A stretch of DNA of 64,000 bases. It comes from Triglochin maritima. Lineage: Eukaryota > Streptophyta > Magnoliopsida > Alismatales > Juncaginaceae. Within the stretch, counting starts at the first letter, position 1, and the number at the start of each line of letters is the position of its first letter. Location of the stretch: the NCBI GenBank assembly GCA_963682175.1, contig OY821777.1, positions 21,162,001 to 21,226,000 on the forward strand, read 5' to 3'. Shown one piece after another: positions 44,871 to 56,305 of this stretch. A program made the translations under genes and the position numbers. Under the pieces are notes generated by a model. It saw only the letters and a program-made list of their open reading frames with translations, was not told where the DNA came from and searched no databases.

Positions 44871-46730
44871 ATGCATGCTCATTCATATCAGCAACCCCAA
44901 GTTCCAAGCACCAACCAACCAGGTTTCCCAAATTCTAACAACTTTGAAACCCGGTTTAATTCGCTTGAGAACTTGACTCGTGGACTTGAGAACTCTACGA
45001 AATTTTTTATGTCATCCACAAGTCAAGTTCTCACTTCAAATCAGCAGACCATCAAATCTCTAGAGCTTCAGATGGGTCAATTGGCTCAGTCTGTACATGA
45101 AAGAGAGAGATGGTCTTTTCCTAGCCAGCCTGAGGCTAACCCTCGCATATACCAGCAACAACACATGCAAAATGAGAATGTGGTACCTCGAGGGAGGCAA
45201 GTGAACCATGTGGAGGAACCTGTTCACCATGTCAATTCCATTGTAACCTTAAGGAATGGAAAGCAGGTTGACAATCACATTTATTTGCCACCACCACCAC
45301 CATCTATGCAGCCCCTTAGGGGGAATGGTGGTGAAGAAGAGGCTAAGGGTAATACACCAACACCTCCTTCTCAGGCACTGCAGAAAACCTACCTGCCAAA
45401 AGCTCCTTATCCAAGTAGGTTAACCAAAAAGCAGAGTGACACAATGGACAAGATATTAGAAGTGTTTAAGCAAGTGAAGGTTAACATCCCCTTGTTGGAT
45501 GTCATCCAACAAATACCTCAATATGCCAAAGTGTTGAAGGATCCCTGCACAACCAAGAGGAAGACCAATGTTCCTAAGAAAGCATTCTTGGCTACAAATG
45601 TAAGCTCACTTTTGTCCAATCCTGCCTACACAAAATACAAGGACCCTGGGTGTCCTACTATTCAGTGTACGATAGGGGACACTAGCATGAGTAATGTTTT
45701 GCTTGATTTAGGATCAGCGGTCAACCTCCTCCCATTTTCTGTTTATAAACAGTTAACTTTGGGAGAATTGAAACCAACTAAGATCACCCTCCAACTGGCG
45801 GATAGATCCATTCGTATTCCAAAGGGGATTATCGAGGACGTGCTTATCAAAGTTGGAGATTTTATATTTCCAGTCGATTTTGTTGTCCTCGATACCAATC
45901 CTGTTGCGAACACTAACTCTCAAATACCTTTGATTTTGGGTAGACCATTTCTGGCAACTTCCAACGCCTTAATTAATTGTAGAAATGGTCTCATGAAGCT
46001 CTCATTCGGTAACATGAGTTCTGAGTTTCATGTGTTCAACTCTGGTAATCAACAGGAGCCCATGGATCAACCTTTAAATCTAAATCTCATCCGCCAATTG
46101 GAGAAAGCACCACAAAATCAACGAACACTCCTAACACCAATGCAACACATTGAGAATGTTTGTGGGCCCAACGAAAACTCATTGCTTGTGTTTGCAATGC
46201 AACATAGTGAGCTGACATCAAACATAAATGTCCAAAAGGAGTGTTCGTTGCATGATTCAGTTGAGAGTACTAGTGAGAGTGAGACACCTCATCATATGCC
46301 TATACTAGAAGGTGTCTCTACCTCATGTCCCATGTCCATTGATCCATTTGAGCTTCATATTGACTCCAACAAGGACCCACCTATGACCGAAATTATGTTT
46401 GATGACCAAAATGATGGTGGGAGGTCCTTGTTGGATGACTTGGGGAGAATCCTCATTCTTAGTGATGCAGGTCTGCTGCATCCATCGAATGAGCTTGAGG
46501 AACTCATTCCGATGCACCCACCTATTGGTTGGAGAGTTTTGTTCGATGAGCAACTAAACCCTAGTGAGGCAACACAACTTCATTCTTTGTTGCCCACACC
46601 CAACCAATATCATGAGGGGTTCGAGCCTTCCAGCTTTGACCTTTCACCCCTCATGACACCTCAGAGTACCGGTGAAGTTTGCCCATCTCGGCAAGTCTCT
46701 AACTTGATGTTCTCATTTGATGTTCCTTGA
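44871..46730 (+). CDS. H gag C-terminus and aspartic protease, 619-codon open frame
   Basis: Long open frame in line with the end of gag. A helical linker (NFETRFNSLENLTRGLENST, QTIKSLELQMGQLAQSV) is followed by the Athila segment SRLTKKQSDTMDKILEVFKQ, NIPLLDVIQQIPQYAKVLKD, and then the protease with active-site LLDLGSAVNLLPFSVYKQL (about residues 275-295), LQLADRSIRIPKGIIEDV and IPLILGRPFLATSNALIN. After the protease comes a non-conserved tail ending with PMHPPIGWRVLFDE, related to the E and F C-terminal domain. The frame then stops; polymerase is missing. The first ATG here is internal to the ancestral polyprotein, so a true start is uncertain. Confidence 0.8.
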   Translation: MHAHSYQQPQVPSTNQPGFPNSNNFETRFNSLENLTRGLENSTKFFMSSTSQVLTSNQQTIKSLELQMGQLAQSVHERERWSFPSQPEANPRIYQQQHMQNENVVPRGRQVNHVEEPVHHVNSIVTLRNGKQVDNHIYLPPPPPSMQPLRGNGGEEEAKGNTPTPPSQALQKTYLPKAPYPSRLTKKQSDTMDKILEVFKQVKVNIPLLDVIQQIPQYAKVLKDPCTTKRKTNVPKKAFLATNVSSLLSNPAYTKYKDPGCPTIQCTIGDTSMSNVLLDLGSAVNLLPFSVYKQLTLGELKPTKITLQLADRSIRIPKGIIEDVLIKVGDFIFPVDFVVLDTNPVANTNSQIPLILGRPFLATSNALINCRNGLMKLSFGNMSSEFHVFNSGNQQEPMDQPLNLNLIRQLEKAPQNQRTLLTPMQHIENVCGPNENSLLVFAMQHSELTSNINVQKECSLHDSVESTSESETPHHMPILEGVSTSCPMSIDPFELHIDSNKDPPMTEIMFDDQNDGGRSLLDDLGRILILSDAGLLHPSNELEELIPMHPPIGWRVLFDEQLNPSEATQLHSLLPTPNQYHEGFEPSSFDLSPLMTPQSTGEVCPSRQVSNLMFSFDVP

Positions 46731-48128
46731 CCAAATGATTATGAGAATATTGTTGTTGCTGTATATATCATTTAAAAAACAAAAACAAAAAAACAAAAAC
46801 AAAAAAGAGCGAGTAATAAAAGACTCCATGAGCGAGCATTGATTGTTGCGGGCCCCAACTCTTGTGTACTCGGGCCCCATTTCTTCACGTATTTGTCTCC
46901 CTTCTTCAGTATCTCACAGGTTTTATGGGAATTCGGGTTTGTGTCCATCGCTATAACCATGAACTTCCTGTTGCACTTCATGTTGGTGAGATCTTCCCTT
47001 TTTCATGCATAAATCCATGTAGTATCATGCTCATATTCATTAGGACAATGCATGAAGTAGGTGTGGGGGGTGTTTTACGTGTGTATATAGTCGAGTCTTT
47101 TTCCTTTGATTTTGTTTTCTTTTGTGTGCATTGTTAGGGTCATGTTAGTGTGCTGCATTTAATATCGATATATTTGCTTGCCATGATCCTTGCGTGACTT
47201 GTCCTCTTTTGCTTGCCTAGTGCTTTAAAGTTTTCACATTTCTTTCAAAATCTTCACGTGTTTGCGAAAGAAAATGTTTTTGTAGGTTTTGCGTGTGTTT
47301 AGCATGCGCAAAACCGTTGAGAGGCAAAGTAAAAAGAAAGCTCCCAAAATTATCTTGAACTTGATGCATTAGGATATCTAGCTTACGGGCTTTAGGTCTT
47401 ATCGAGTCGTTAGGATGCACCCCGGGTTTCCATCGGGGGGCATGTAATCATAGGATTTCAGTACTAAAACATTTAAAGAAGTCCACCCTGGACCTTGTGA
47501 GTCAAATAATTCGTGTCTGTTAGTATAAGGAAGTTTGTCGTAGTTAAGGGCCCTTAATATCTTTTTGTGAAACTTAAGTGTAGGGGTTTTTGTTCCCATT
47601 TAGATAAATAAATAAGTGGTGTTCTCTCTTCTCGCATGGCTCCTATCACTCGGGAAAGTAGGTGTGAGGGGACTTTGTGTCTGGTGCTTTCGAGTCATCT
47701 GACTTGGAATGCACTGACCGAACTCCCGTTACACGGGTGGTAGGGATCGCCCTATGTGGAGATTTGGGGGAAGGTGTACGTGATAGTGTAAGCCCTCATA
47801 GGCAATGATGCATGAAACCAAACCCTGGGAAAATCAAACACCAACCAATAAACTGCTCCAAAGAAAAAGAAAAAAAAAGAAAAAAGAAAAAAGAAAAAAA
47901 AGAGTCAAATAAGAACCAAAATGGACTTTACACATTGTATCACATTCAGAAGTTAAGGTTGCCCATGTCTTTCAGTTAAGTCCCTAACTAACTTTCACGA
48001 ATGGTTCATTAGGCTAGGTGTGTGGACTGATTACCGATATAGAGTCGACCCGTAGTATTACCGTGTCCCATGATCGACAAAATAAGTCGAACGAGTCGTG
48101 TAGCTAGATTGATTAATGCATCTTGTTC
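46731..48128 (+). other. 3' untranslated region of H
   Basis: No ORF. Contains A-rich stretches (46775-46810, 47862-47902), an upstream polypurine-like GGTGTGGGGGGTG (47062-47074) preceded by GGACAATGCATGAAG, and stretches shared with F. Confidence 0.6.
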
Positions 48129-48258
48129 GGATTTTGTGGGTATATCCGCTGAAAACCCTCAGGAGATAGCACTCCTCCTCCTTGGTGACAAGGAGGTTTA
48201 ACGGCTTGTTGCACGTGCTAAGTGCAACCGTGATTCCTACGAAAGTGAGTTAGGATTT
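48129..48258 (+). ncRNA. Conserved multi-hairpin RNA element of H
   Basis: A 130-nt block, six differences from 62529-62658 in E. Predicted hairpins: CTGA/TCAG; AGGAG-(ATAGCA)-CTCCT; CCTCCTTG-(GTGA)-CAAGGAGG at 48177-48196; GTTGCAC-(GTGCTAA)-GTGCAAC at 48208-48228; and TCCTA/TAGGA at the end. All six differences from E are in loops or linkers. It lies about 55 nt upstream of the polypurine tract, so it would sit in the genomic RNA near its 3' end. Confidence 0.65.
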
Positions 48259-48312
48259 CTTGTTTTTTGTATGCTTTTCTCTTTCTTTGTTTTGCTCGGG
48301 ACTAGCAAAAGT

Positions 48313-48328
48313 TAGGTGTGGGGGTATT
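48313..48328 (+). other. Polypurine tract of H
   Basis: TTAGGTGTGGGGGTATT ends immediately before the LTR; the same tract precedes the E 3' LTR. Confidence 0.75.
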
Positions 48329-49706
48329 TGATTGACATCATTTCATGATTATATTTGTATCTTATATCCATTATCTTTCACCTAAACAATGCTATGTAAC
48401 GAGTTTTTATGTTTAGTTTTCAGGAATAAATAGGTTTGAAGAGATGAAGCATAAAAGGAACCAAAAGCTGGGAAAAAGGACTGAATTGTGAGATCTGGGG
48501 ACTGAGATGCAAGGGAGAAGGACCTGAACGTAAGACCAAAGGACCAAAGAGCAAAACAGAAAACTCTACATCTTGGGGAGTCTTTTGGCAATTAGATTCG
48601 GGTCGGAGCTCCAATAAACAAAGTAGATGCATCAAAGACCGACAAACGAATCCAGAAAAGCCCATAATGAAATTTAGCCGGATCCAAATCTTATGGACCG
48701 CCAATTGGCGGTCTGGATCTTTCAGAATCCGCTCAAATTTCTCCAGCACATGTATTAGAGGATGTTTAGATTATTTTTGGTATTTTTTTAGTCCCACATC
48801 GGGGGATTGTCCCGGATTGCCTTTTTCTATGGCTATAAATAGAACTCTTCACCTTCTAATGTAATCACTCCATATTTTAAGTGACTATTCTTCCTACTAG
48901 AAGTGAGGCCTTGAAGCACACACTAAAGTAGGAGGATGCTACTTGAAATGTGAGTCACTTTAAAAAATGTTTCTTTATTATGTTGTTTGTTTTATGTTTC
49001 TTGTTTTACTTTGTTTAATTTCATTTCATTAGTTTTAGTAGCTTAGTTAATATGCTTTCTTTTCTTAGTTTAATAATTAGTGTAATGTGTAGTGAGTAGT
49101 TCCATCCCCTTTGGGGGGTGGAGTAGATGTTCATACATGCATTAGAGAATGGAATGAATGCTTTATTTACAATGTGTTGATAAAACATGAATGTATGTTT
49201 GCTTGTTTAGGATAGAATTTATAACTTGATGAGTTTTGCCAAAATGATTAGACACCTGTCATGCTTGTTTAGATTATGAAATAAACAACTTGCATATGTA
49301 AATGTTAATCAACTAGGTTGGTGAATAGATTGATAGGTTTTTCCATAACATTTAGACACTTCCTATGCATGATAACACCACCTTTATTTGTGCTTAAAGA
49401 ATGTGTTCAACACCTACCTCTTTGCATGTGTGCACTCACTCCACTCCTTAGGGGTTTTCCATTTCTGAATTCCAGCACTCGTCTTTCATTCTTAGTTAAG
49501 TTTTAGTTAATCATTTGTTGCTTTCTTTCGCATTTCATACTTCGTAGTGTAGTGTAGTGTAGAGTAGCATAATCAACACTCTTCTCGATTTTTCCGCCAC
49601 TTGATTTTGTGCAAACGAGAGGCTGCTCACCTCCCTGAGGACGACCCGTATTTGCCACCGCTTCAACGCGGTCGTGCACTTACGGTTTAAATTAAAATGT
49701 TCAACA
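48329..49706 (+). repeat. 3' LTR of H
   Basis: TGATTGACATCATTTCATG to ...ATGTTCAACA, 1378 bp like the 5' LTR. TATAAATA at 48834-48841; palindrome at about 48697-48714. Followed by the duplication CTTAG. Confidence 0.9.
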
Positions 49707-50239
49707 CTTAGCTTTGTTCTTCACATGAGTTTATGGTTTTTGATGAGTCTTGCCATATCTTTAGATACTTCTCATACTGAGCCTAATCTTATGATAATCA
49801 AGTAGGAATTGCCAATACATTGTGTGAACGGATTGATAGGTTTTGCCACATCTTTAGACGCTTCCTATGCATGACAACGCACACACGACACACACATATA
49901 CATGCTTACATGCATCATTCATCACTAATTTCATGTCATATGTGCACACACTCCACCCCTTAGTGGTTTCTCTTCTTGATTTCCAATCTTTCGTTGCATT
50001 CTTTCGCATTTCTTACTTACTAGTTTAGTGTAGTTTAGCTTTAGCATAATCACATTTTTTCTCCCTTTATTTGCCACTTGATTTATGACAAACTAGAGGC
50101 TATTCACCTCCCCGTGGATCGACTCGTACATCCCAACGCTTCATCGCGGTCGTGCACTTGCGGTAATTAATAAAAATTGGCAATGTAGTTGTTTGATGTC
50201 ACATCATTTCCAAGATGATCAGGAACAATATTGAGAGGC

Positions 50240-51327
50240 AAACTCTCATCAGGTCATTTGTAATTAAGGGTACTAGGGAGCTCTTGCTCCACCAGAGGTG
50301 AGTCCGTAAAAGTCAACATAAAGATCATGTGGCTCAAGGGCCACATGACAAAAAGATAATGCACAATCCTGTGCCGACTCATAATGAAGCTGGTCCATGT
50401 TATTCTCAATTTGGATTGAATCCCCTACCATGTGATCGTGAATTGAAACCTCAGGTCCCTCAGACTGACTAGTAGTTTGACTCGGAAAGAATGTGCTTTG
50501 AATTTGTAGATGTGGTGGTAGTTCGATATTAGAAGATAAATCCTCATGTTGACAAGACATGTTACCCTCGTCACATTCACGAATTGTTGTGTCATTTGAC
50601 TCACTTGCATTTCCATAGTTTGCAAGGAATTCAAGTTGGACTTCAATAAATTTTGAGTGGTTTCTATGAACGTTTGGAGAGTTTGTTCAGAAGAATCAGG
50701 TCTGGGGTCAATGGTAAGGTTCAATTCCGAATTTTGGAGATTTTGGGGTTGGGTGTTTATGGGCTGAGAATGATTCCAATGATTGGTCATGGGTGGTGGC
50801 TGGTAGAATTCTGGGTATTCGGGAGGAGGATACTGGGGTGGGAATGATGTATAAGAATTTGAATAACAATTGTCTCCCCACGAATCCATCCTTCTTGTGT
50901 TGTACGCGGATGCGTAAAGGTTACATTGAGCATTTTGGGAAAAGGTGTACTGATACTCAGGCTTCGGGGGAACATAAGGACATTCCCCGAAAACATGACC
51001 ACTGAACTCGCAATAGTCACACGGTACAACTACTGTAGCTACCAGTGCACTCATGTCATCTACCACATACGTGAAAGAGGCCAAAGGTGCTTGTAATGTC
51101 TCAGTTTGTTGACCAACATTTGATCCGACGTAACTTGATGGTGGTCTAGCAGTCGGTGCCTCTCTCATATTACCCTAATTTGAAGATTACTCAGTCACAT
51201 AATCAAGATTGTCCCAACAAAACAGGGTGTTGGTCTGAGCCACCCCAGGTTGCATGGGTCCAGAATATCAGGGAGAATTGTCTTGGTCTAAACAATGATA
51301 TGGATGATCACCCATGTAACCCTCCAT
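50240..51327 (-). pseudogene. N-terminal part of F gag-like ORF
   Basis: Begins at ATG 51327 (MEGYMGDHPYHC), has stops in the first 60 codons, then a clean stretch from 51168: MREAPTARPPSSYVGS, the zinc knuckle CDYCEFSGHVFGEC, YVPPKPEYQYTFSQ, LYASAYNTRRMDSW and a Pro/Tyr-rich PPQYPPPEYPEFYQPPP segment. A frame change near 50560 follows. It matches the E ORF from its start. There is no capsid core and no protease. Confidence 0.8.
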
Positions 51328-52188
51328 CTTGACAAAGAACTCTCGAGTCTACCACTCTCACCACCACGAGGCCAAGCTCGCAAAAAGTGCTCGACTCGAC
51401 CCTAAAACGCTAACAAAGAGTGTAAAGGGGAGGAGACTAGAATGTAGAAGTAGGTGAGAAGGCGATGACTCAAAGGAGAAGTGAAGAATCCCTAAAGCTA
51501 GCGTACGTAAAGGGTGAGGGTAGAAGCCTAACCTTGCAAACATGGCTCAAACAAACTTAGGCTGGCTATGGGTCCTTAAGCTAGAAAACGCCAAAGTTTG
51601 AGCCCACGCGGCTTCAACACACCTCACCTCCCTACGACGAAGACCACAAAGCCCAGCAAGTGAGCCAAGATCCGGAGATCTCGTCTCTCCTGCTATCGCC
51701 AAAGTGGGCGACGCCGATCAAGCTATGACGGTCGTGACCAAATCACTCTTGTAATGTGCCCGAGTCCTATTGTCCAATGTCTACTTGATTTAAAATTGAG
51801 GCTTCACTTGAGTGTGTTTTGTGGGGCTAAGTGTGGGGTGATGAAATCCCCCACCTTATCTTTAAGACTATAGGTCATGCCCAAGTTGTCTTAAAAAGGG
51901 AATTGATTGATTTGGGAGAAAACTAGAGGTCACAACATGCCAAATTGAGATCCCACACAACTAGATTGAAATAAAAAACAACTAGAAGAAATTTTGGAGC
52001 AAACGAAGCTCACCCGGCTGCCAGTTGGTGGTCCCAGACTGTTGATTGGCAGTCCAAATAGCTTCCCTCTTCTCCGAATTTCTCTTGGTGCCTCCCCTGG
52101 ATGCTGAGATTTCCCTGCATTGAAAAAAAACTAAAACAAAAGATTAAACCCACTCGAATCGTCCAAACCAGAGTCTAGACAGAGCACC
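51328..52188 (-). other. Leader of F
   Basis: No ORF. Contains the paired palindrome remnants (GGCTGCCAGTTGGTGGTC and GACTGTTGATTGGCAGTC at about 52015-52055) downstream of the primer site, as in N, H and E. Confidence 0.55.
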
Positions 52189-52206
52189 TCCCCGGCAACG
52201 ATACGA
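52189..52206 (-). other. Decayed tRNA-Asp primer site of F
   Basis: Minus strand TCGTATCGTTGCCGGGGA; four changes at the 5' end of the standard site, while the GTTGCCGGGGA part is intact. Confidence 0.65.
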
Positions 52207-52212
52207 AAAACT

Positions 52213-54436
52213 TGATTTTGTTCGTTTTAAGTACCGCAAGTGCACGACGTCGGTGAAGATGTGGTAAATACGGGTCGATCCACAGGGAGGTGTGTCGACT
52301 CTGGTTCATTCAAAGGCAAGTGGGAAAAGAGGGGAAGAAGAGTTGTGATTACACTAACTAAACTACACTATGAATGAATATCTCACGTGAAGTTGAGGTT
52401 GATTTTAGATGATCAAGCATGCAACAAGTACCTACTGTGGCCATTAGAGCATCAATCAATCCTACATACAACCTAAATCATTCATACGAATGTGCACCAA
52501 ACATGGATCCATACATAACAAGTCATTCCCATCAAATTACAAGCAACAAGATAAACTCTAAAGCTAGAATGGTTCCTTATACATACAAACTTCCTTATAC
52601 TAACAGACACGCATTATTTGATTCACTAGCTTCATGGTGGACTTCTTTATTTGTTTGAGTACTGAAACCCTATGATTACATGCCCCCGAGGGAAGACCGG
52701 GGTCCATCCTTACGACTAGATAAGACCTAAAGCCACTGTACTAGATATCCTAATGCATCAAGTTGAAGACAATTTTTGGGATCTTCCTTTTACTTTGCCT
52801 CTCAATGGTTTTGCACATGCCAAACACATGAAGATTTTTGGAAGAAATGAAAGAATTAAAGCACTAGGCAAGCAAAAGAAGACAAGTCACCCAAGGATCA
52901 TGGCAAGCAGATATATTGATATTAAATGCAACACACTAACATGACCCTAACAATAAAAACAAAAGAAAACAAAAACAAAAGGAGAAATGCTCGACTATGA
53001 ACACACATAAAACACCCCCTACACTTACTTCATGCATTGTCCTCAATGAATGTGAGTATGATACTACATGGATTTATGCAAGAAAAAGAAAAGATTTCAC
53101 CAACGTTAATGGAAGTTCATGGTTATGTTGTTGGACACAAACCCGAATTCCCCTCAAAACCTGTGAAATACGAAAGAAGGGATACAAATACGGGAAACAA
53201 ATGTGGCATAATAGGTATGTGTGTGTGAGTGGGTCTTCATTTCAATTAGGAACAAGTGTAGTTTGTGTGGCATAAAAGTAGAAGCTAGTGTAGAATCTAA
53301 GTGTAGGATACACAACACTACATGGCAAACCATGAACATGAGTATCTCACGTGAAGTTGAGGTTGATTTTAGATTATCAAGCATGCAACAAGTACCTATT
53401 GTGGCCATTGAACACCAATCAATCCTACATACAACCTAAATTATTCATACGAATGTGCACCAAACATGGATCCATACATAACAAGTCATTCTAATCGAAC
53501 CATTACAAGCAACAAGATAAACTCTAAAGCTAGCAAGAGATAAGTACCTAGTGTGGACATTGTTTCATCTAATACAAGTTTAAGCATCCTACATTTATAG
53601 ATCTACATTAAGCATATGAAATGACATAAATAAAAGAACTCATTACTATCACATATTCTACAATACCTCCACCCGAAATGAGGATGAAACTACTCACTAC
53701 TCATTAAGAAAAGAAGACAAAATGAAATTAAACTAAGCATGCAAGAAGAGACAATATAAAAACAGACTAAAAATTATTTTATTTACATGACTCACATTAC
53801 AAGTAGCATTCTTCTCCACCTTGAGTTTTGCTCTAAGGCTTACTCAAAGTAGAGAGAATGACACCAGGCAATGGGTAAATATAAATGAGGAGGAAGAATT
53901 CTATTTACAGTCATAGAAAAGGTTAACTGGGGACAATACCCTGGTATGGGACTATACTCATACTATAAATGGACATAAAACAACATAATCGAACACCCGA
54001 CTAAACCATGAATCGTTTGGAGCAATTTGGACCTCCAATTGGCGGTCTGGGACAACCAATTGGCGGTCTGGATGGGTTGGATCGAGTCTGGATTTCGGTG
54101 GCTCGTTTCTAGCTTGATTTCTTGATGTTTGGAGAACCCAATTGGGTTGTTGATGTTTGGGCCCAGATCTAATTGCCAAAATACTCCCCATGATGGTGTG
54201 GAGCTTCTTGATTTGCTCATTGGACCTTTTGGTTTACATCTGGGTCCTTCTTTCTTGCATCTCAGTCCATAAGTCTTGCAATTTAGTCTTTTTCCTTGCT
54301 TTTAAGTCCTTTTTAGTCTCTTCTTCTCAAACATGATTATTCCTAAAACTTAAACATAAAACTCGTTACGTAGAATTGCTTAGGCTAAGGATAAAGGATA
54401 TAAGACACAATTATATGCATCATATGATGTCAATCA
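52213..54436 (-). repeat. 5' LTR of F with an internal copy of its own 3' untranslated region
   Basis: The ends are normal (TGATTGACATCATATG at 54436 reading left, ...ACAAAATCA at 52213). The middle (about 52570-53208) is F internal 3' sequence, matching 39180-39776, and the LTR segment on either side of it is partly duplicated (AAAGCTAG and ACCTCAACTTCACGTGAGAT appear on both sides). The U3 palindrome pair lies at about 54028-54070. A 150-bp piece present at 38810-38975 is missing at 52380. Confidence 0.65.
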
Positions 54437-55439
54437 GAACTCATGTGAGGTTCAAAGGTTAGGATTAGCACACACTTAATAAATCACATAGTCACAACAC
54501 CTTCTTCTCCACCCCCAATGGGGATGGATTACTCCCTACTCATCTCTAAACTAAAGAAAACATAAGAACAACATAAACCCATAATGGAAATGTAGAAAAC
54601 TAGATTAAGCAAACAACAAACATCAACAAAATTTGCATCAAATGAAATACAACAACATGAAGAACATGAAAACCAACTTGATTAAGAAAATGAAGAATAC
54701 AAAGTTGCTCCTTTTCTCCTCCACAACACTAAAACCTACTTAAACAAGAAATAAAACCTACTCTATAAAACAAGAAAATAAACTAACGTAAGGAGGAGAG
54801 GAAGGAAGAAGAAAGAATGAGGCATTGCAAGTCTATTTATAGAAGATTGGAGGGTTTGGATGGATTCGGGCGTAAACGGACGGCTGTAACTTAGATCTGG
54901 ATGTTGCATATTTTCCTAACCCAACAATCCGACCCGCTGGAGAAATCCGACTGCCAAACTCTTAAATAGATTCACCACTGACGGATCAATTTTGTCTGAT
55001 CGCCTTCAAATTTTAACCACGGCTTAAGTTCACATAATAAACAGGTGGACTGCGTCCGGAGCAGTTGATTCGAGTCCGTTTAGTTTTAATTGTTGATTTA
55101 CTCAGTTTCACGAGATTAACTTTTGCAACCAACAAGTTTTTTCTTTACACGTAGGTCCCTCTGGGTTTTCACTTGGGTCCTTCCTGACTTACAATCAGGT
55201 CCTTGGGCATTACAAACAGGTCCAGAACCTTCCAAATCAGTCTATTCTTCTAGCATTTAGGTCATTTTCTCTTCATTTCTCTTCTTTATTGCCTAAATCT
55301 TGAAACATAACAAATAGACACTCGAGTAGCACAAATATGGGGTAAACGAAGGGATATATATAGCATGAATGCAATATATGATATGCTACTAATCATTGAT
55401 CATCCTTCTCTTGTGATGAAGAATGACTTGAATCTGAAT

Positions 55440-56305
55440 CCTCATTAGTAGCAATGAACACATCTATGCTTCTTCATCTTGTGAGTACTCGGAATTTGAA
55501 GTTTTAGATGAGCTTGAATCATCCCAAGTGCCCTTGAGAGCCTTCTTCCCATCTTTGTCGCAATGCTCTCTTCTTTTGTGATCATCATGTTCTCGTCTTC
55601 TAGGCCTCTCATGTTTGTCTCTTCTTGAGGGCCTTAATTCTCTATATCTCATTGGTCTCTCCTCCCTCTCTCTTCTAGGAGGATATCTCTTTTCTTCTCT
55701 TCTTTCACGGTCTCTCGGCCTAAGCAAGGGGAAGTCCCTTTTCATGTGGCTGGTTATGTTACATTCATAACAAGTGAACATGCGAGACGATTCACCATTT
55801 CCTCTTATGAATTTTCCCTTAGAGGTAAACTTCTTGAAATTTTGGGTTAGGAAAGAAACATCTTCATCAGTGTCCTCGTCTTTGATAACTTCTGAATCCG
55901 AGGTTGCTTTTAGAGTAATTGTCTATTCCTTCCTTCTTGAAATTTCTTGTTCCTGTAACTTTTCCTTATCCCTTCTTTCTTCCATTTAATCTCATAAGCC
56001 ATGAGGCTTCCTATGAGATCCTCCATCTTTAATTTGGAGAGGTCTTTGGCTTCTTCAATCACTATAGTCTTTTTCTCCCATTCGATGGATAGCGACCTGA
56101 GAAACTCCACACCTTGTCACTTTCAACCAAAATCTTACCAAGGTTCATCAAGGAGTTAGTAATATGAGTAAATTGAGTCTGCATCTCGATTATGGTTTCA
56201 TTAGGCTTCATGGCAAACATTTCATACATTTGCATAAATGAATCTATCATACTTTCCTTAATGGATGATCATCCCTCAAAGTGACTTTCAAGTATATGTC
56301 ATGCC
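55440..56305 (-). pseudogene. Sirevirus-like gag of J, C-terminal half
   Basis: Readable parts: SFMQMYEMFAMKPNETIIEM and THITNSLMNLGK (about 56150-56250), KMEDLIGSLMAYE, then a zinc knuckle CYECNITSHMKRDF (about 55733-55775) in which the last Cys is Phe, an Arg/Glu-rich stretch and KKALKGTWDDSSSSKTSNSE. These are typical of Sirevirus-type gag. Frame changes lie near 55910 and 56110. The N-terminal half is missing: the sequence joins the LTR just downstream of its TATA box. Confidence 0.8.

Larger units (their letters stand above)
41403..49706 (+). mobile_element. Athila-like non-autonomous element H (gag-protease only)
   Basis: A complete element with two 1378-bp LTRs (41403-42780, 48329-49706), tRNA-Asp-type primer site (42787), gag and protease, polypurine tract, and perfect 5-bp duplications CTTAG (41398-41402 and 49707-49711). 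The internal region contains no reverse transcriptase, RNase H or integrase. By eye the LTRs differ at about 4-5 percent of sites, so the insertion is older than E. It resembles terminal-repeat elements described as carrying only gag. Confidence 0.9.
40325..50182 (+). repeat. Athila-type solo LTR G, split by element H
   Basis: Halves 40325-41402 and 49707-50182. Begins TGACATAATATCATCC, ends ...AAAAATTGGCA. TATAAATA at 40846-40853; two palindromes based on GACCGGCAATTGGCTGTC and GACCTCCAATTGGCGGTC at about 40688-40727. It interrupts the F ORF; I find no clear 5-bp duplication, so the ends may have eroded. No primer site follows its end, so it is solo. Confidence 0.7.
38651..54436 (-). mobile_element. 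Athila-like gag-only element F, split by G and H
   Basis: Minus-strand order: 5' LTR (52213-54436), decayed primer site (52189-52206), leader, gag-like ORF N-terminal part (50240-51327), insertion of G and H, gag-like C-terminal part (39959-40262), 3' untranslated region (39181-39958) and a truncated 3' LTR (38651-39180). Flanks are AAACT (38646-38650) and GAACT (54437-54441), a duplication with one change. No protease, reverse transcriptase or integrase is present. The same ORF is intact in E. Confidence 0.75.
38012..55395 (-). repeat. Solo LTR I (O/A0 family) split by element F
   Basis: Two halves, 38012-38650 and 54437-55395, are a minus-strand LTR beginning TGATTAGTAGCATATC and ending ...TTGAATCAATCA. 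Perfect 5-bp duplications TTGAT flank it (38007-38011 and 55396-55400). Minus-strand TATAAATA is near 54833-54840. It interrupts composite J and is itself interrupted by F. Confidence 0.85.

Noticed and set aside
40325..50182. Clear target duplication for solo LTR G
   Set aside because: Comparing both flanks with the intact E ORF gives at most a two-base overlap (AT), so I do not claim a TSD.
53963..54220. Minus-strand 85-codon ORF in the F LTR
   Set aside because: Overlaps the paired palindromes and has no counterpart in related LTRs.
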